The translations under genes and the position numbers were made by a program. Shown here piece by piece: positions 63,194 to 64,000 of a stretch of DNA of 64,000 bases. The DNA comes from Bin80 sp965116685 (GTDB taxonomy: Bacteria > Bacteroidota > Rhodothermia > Rhodothermales > Bin80), in the NCBI GenBank assembly GCA_965116685.1, contig OZ220707.1, positions 2,480,001-2,544,000 on the forward strand, written 5' to 3'. The notes beneath the pieces are model-generated. The model made no database searches, had not been told where the DNA came from, and worked only from the letters and a program-made list of their open reading frames with translations. Within the stretch, counting starts at the first letter, position 1, and each line of letters opens with the position of its first letter.

Positions 63194-63229
63194 AACGACA
63201 ATTAAAATTTACTTCAACGACAATTAAAA
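63194..63229. repeat. Two 14-bp direct repeats AACGACAATTAAAA, period 22
   Basis: AACGACAATTAAAA occurs exactly at 63194-63207 and 63216-63229. The location, about 200 bases beyond the istB stop, suits internal terminal repeats of an IS21-family element. Confidence 0.6.
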
Positions 63230-63267
63230 GTTTCCTAAAAGTTTCCTTTCAGTTCTATTGGAGGCGG

Positions 63268-63361
63268 GCGCGCAACGAAGCGGAGCAGCGAGCTGCGGAG
63301 CGAAGTTGCGCGCGATAAATCCCACGAGTTTCGTCTGCGCCCGGACTGACAAATTGTCAGT
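63268..63361. repeat. GC-rich hairpin and adjacent odd palindrome at the IS21 end
   Basis: GCGCGCAAC (63268-63276) and GTTGCGCGC (63305-63313) pair perfectly around 28 purine-rich bases. ACTGACAA-A-TTGTCAGT (63345-63361) is an odd palindrome. Neither has a T-run. They may be terminators or transposase-binding sites of the element. Confidence 0.5.
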
Positions 63362-63428
63362 TCTAGGTGGACACGAACCAAGTGCGATGGAGGTGAATTT
63401 ATGTTCGAGAGATTCATCAATTGTACAT

Positions 63429-64000
63429 TCAGGAGGTCTCGGTTTCTGGAGAATTCGCCTTCTGCCGCTGTTGCGCCGCTTCAAGTCGATAGCTCGGCAG
63501 GTTGAGTTCGAGGATCACACTGTGATGCACAAACCGGTCCACGGCCGCCGTTGTGACCGTGGGGTCCTGGAAGATCTTCTCCCACTGGGAGAAGGCCAAG
63601 TGACTGGTAATCAACAGGCTTCCGCGTTCGTAGCGCTCCGCCAGTACGTGAAAAAACAGGTCCATCTCCTGGCGACTGTGCTGCATATAGCCCAACCCGT
63701 CCACGATGAGGGCTTCGTAGCGCAGGAGCTGTTTCATGAACTCTGACAGGCGCTGCTCACGCTTGGACTGGACCAATTCCTCCACCAGCGTACTGCATCC
63801 ATAAAAGCGTACGCGCCGACCTTGAAGCACGAGCGCATGCCCCAGCGCACAGACCAGATGCGTCTTTCCACTGCCCGGCGGACCCACGGCCAACACGTTT
63901 TCGCTTCGATCCAGGAACCCGCCTTCCAGCAGCATACTAAACTGATGATTGATCTTCAGAGGCAATCGGGTTCGGTCAAACAGGTCCAGGGTCTTTTCCA
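63429..64000 (-). CDS. istB: IstB-like ATPase of IS21-family element, 5' end beyond the window
   Basis: The AAA+ helper has Walker A VGPPGSGKTHL, Walker B ALIVDGLGYMQHS, sensor region SLLITSHLAFSQWEKIF and C-terminal AAVDRFVHHSVILEL, all standard for IstB. The frame stays open to 64000 (upstream residues EKTLDLFDRTRLPLK match the family), so the start is outside the window. The TTG at 63965 is not the true start. The partner transposase IstA is expected further upstream. Confidence 0.93.
   Translation of the reverse strand, partial: EKTLDLFDRTRLPLKINHQFSMLLEGGFLDRSENVLAVGPPGSGKTHLVCALGHALVLQGRRVRFYGCSTLVEELVQSKREQRLSEFMKQLLRYEALIVDGLGYMQHSRQEMDLFFHVLAERYERGSLLITSHLAFSQWEKIFQDPTVTTAAVDRFVHHSVILELNLPSYRLEAAQQRQKANSPETETS

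Larger units (their letters stand above)
63189..64000 (-). mobile_element. IS21-type element, one end and istB, truncated by the window
   Basis: An istB gene reads in from the right edge. Past its stop lie two hairpins and, near 63194-63229, a pair of 14-bp direct repeats; internal terminal repeats of this kind are typical of IS21 ends. The outermost base is not certain. istA must lie beyond the window. Confidence 0.5.

Noticed and set aside
1..64000. CRISPR arrays, rRNA and tRNA genes
   Set aside because: No regularly spaced identical repeats with unique spacers, no rRNA segments and no cloverleaf with CCA-adjacent acceptor stem were recognised on reading. A tRNA scan would be the decisive check.

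Overview
The window looks like a chromosomal segment of a Gram-negative member of the Bacteroidota/Rhodothermota side of the tree. The evidence is a GLPGLI-family protein next to a large TonB-receptor-like outer-membrane barrel, a secreted sugar dehydrogenase ending in a type IX secretion (T9SS) sorting domain, a TamB homologue, lipoproteins with typical lipoboxes, and start codons that mostly lack strong Shine-Dalgarno sequences. Two exported sulfatases plus a formylglycine-generating-enzyme homologue, a sialate O-acetylesterase and a GDSL esterase suggest an organism that degrades sulfated or acetylated polysaccharides, perhaps marine. The taxonomic placement is inference.

Layout. 0-8.4 kb: an AlbA_2/HATPase (Schlafen-like) protein, an outer-membrane barrel with its GLPGLI partner, a beta-propeller-like lipoprotein and a stand-alone HsdR-N-like nuclease. 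8.4-11.8 kb: two complete insertion sequences, ISL3 with an 8-bp target duplication and an ISNCY-like element with a 4-bp one, lying just upstream of the nuclease gene. 12-16.3 kb: GDSL hydrolase, LarA-like racemase, SRPBCC protein, PA0069-type radical SAM protein and a DUF1801 protein. 16.4-22.9 kb: a head-to-tail array of four group II introns, three carrying a reverse transcriptase (one frameshifted) and one short ORF-less relative. 22.9-24.2 kb: an AlkA-like glycosylase and a small exported protein behind a LacI-type palindrome. 24.3-29.7 kb: an IS-rich accessory patch (IS1380, an unassigned 2-kb element with near-perfect ends) surrounding small orphan genes.

29.7-44 kb: TamB, sialate O-acetylesterase, HemL and a two-gene AddB/AddA-like nuclease-helicase operon with an 8-bp overlap. 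44.1-46.6 kb: a decayed hicBA toxin-antitoxin locus. The antitoxin gene is split by a second ISNCY-like element, and removing the element with one target copy restores the frame exactly. The toxin gene is independently frameshifted. 46.9-48.8 kb: a compact two-gene unit, a minimal-nucleotidyltransferase-like DUF6932 protein and an XRE/ImmA-IrrE metallopeptidase, with a 14-bp palindrome just upstream. This is the best candidate here for an uncharacterised defence or toxin-antitoxin system. 49-63 kb: sulfatase, tatA, gatA, sucD, engB, a T9SS-sorted sugar dehydrogenase, a DUF819 membrane protein, an ABC exporter, a barrel protein, a sulfatase/FGE pair and a NadR-like kinase. 63.2-64 kb: the end of an IS21-type element with istB running off the edge.

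No rRNA, CRISPR array or convincing tRNA was seen. The most notable structures are the tandem intron array, the double-hit hicBA remnant and the DUF6932/ImmA-IrrE pair. Everything was read by eye from sequence and translations; family names rest on recognised motifs, not on database searches.
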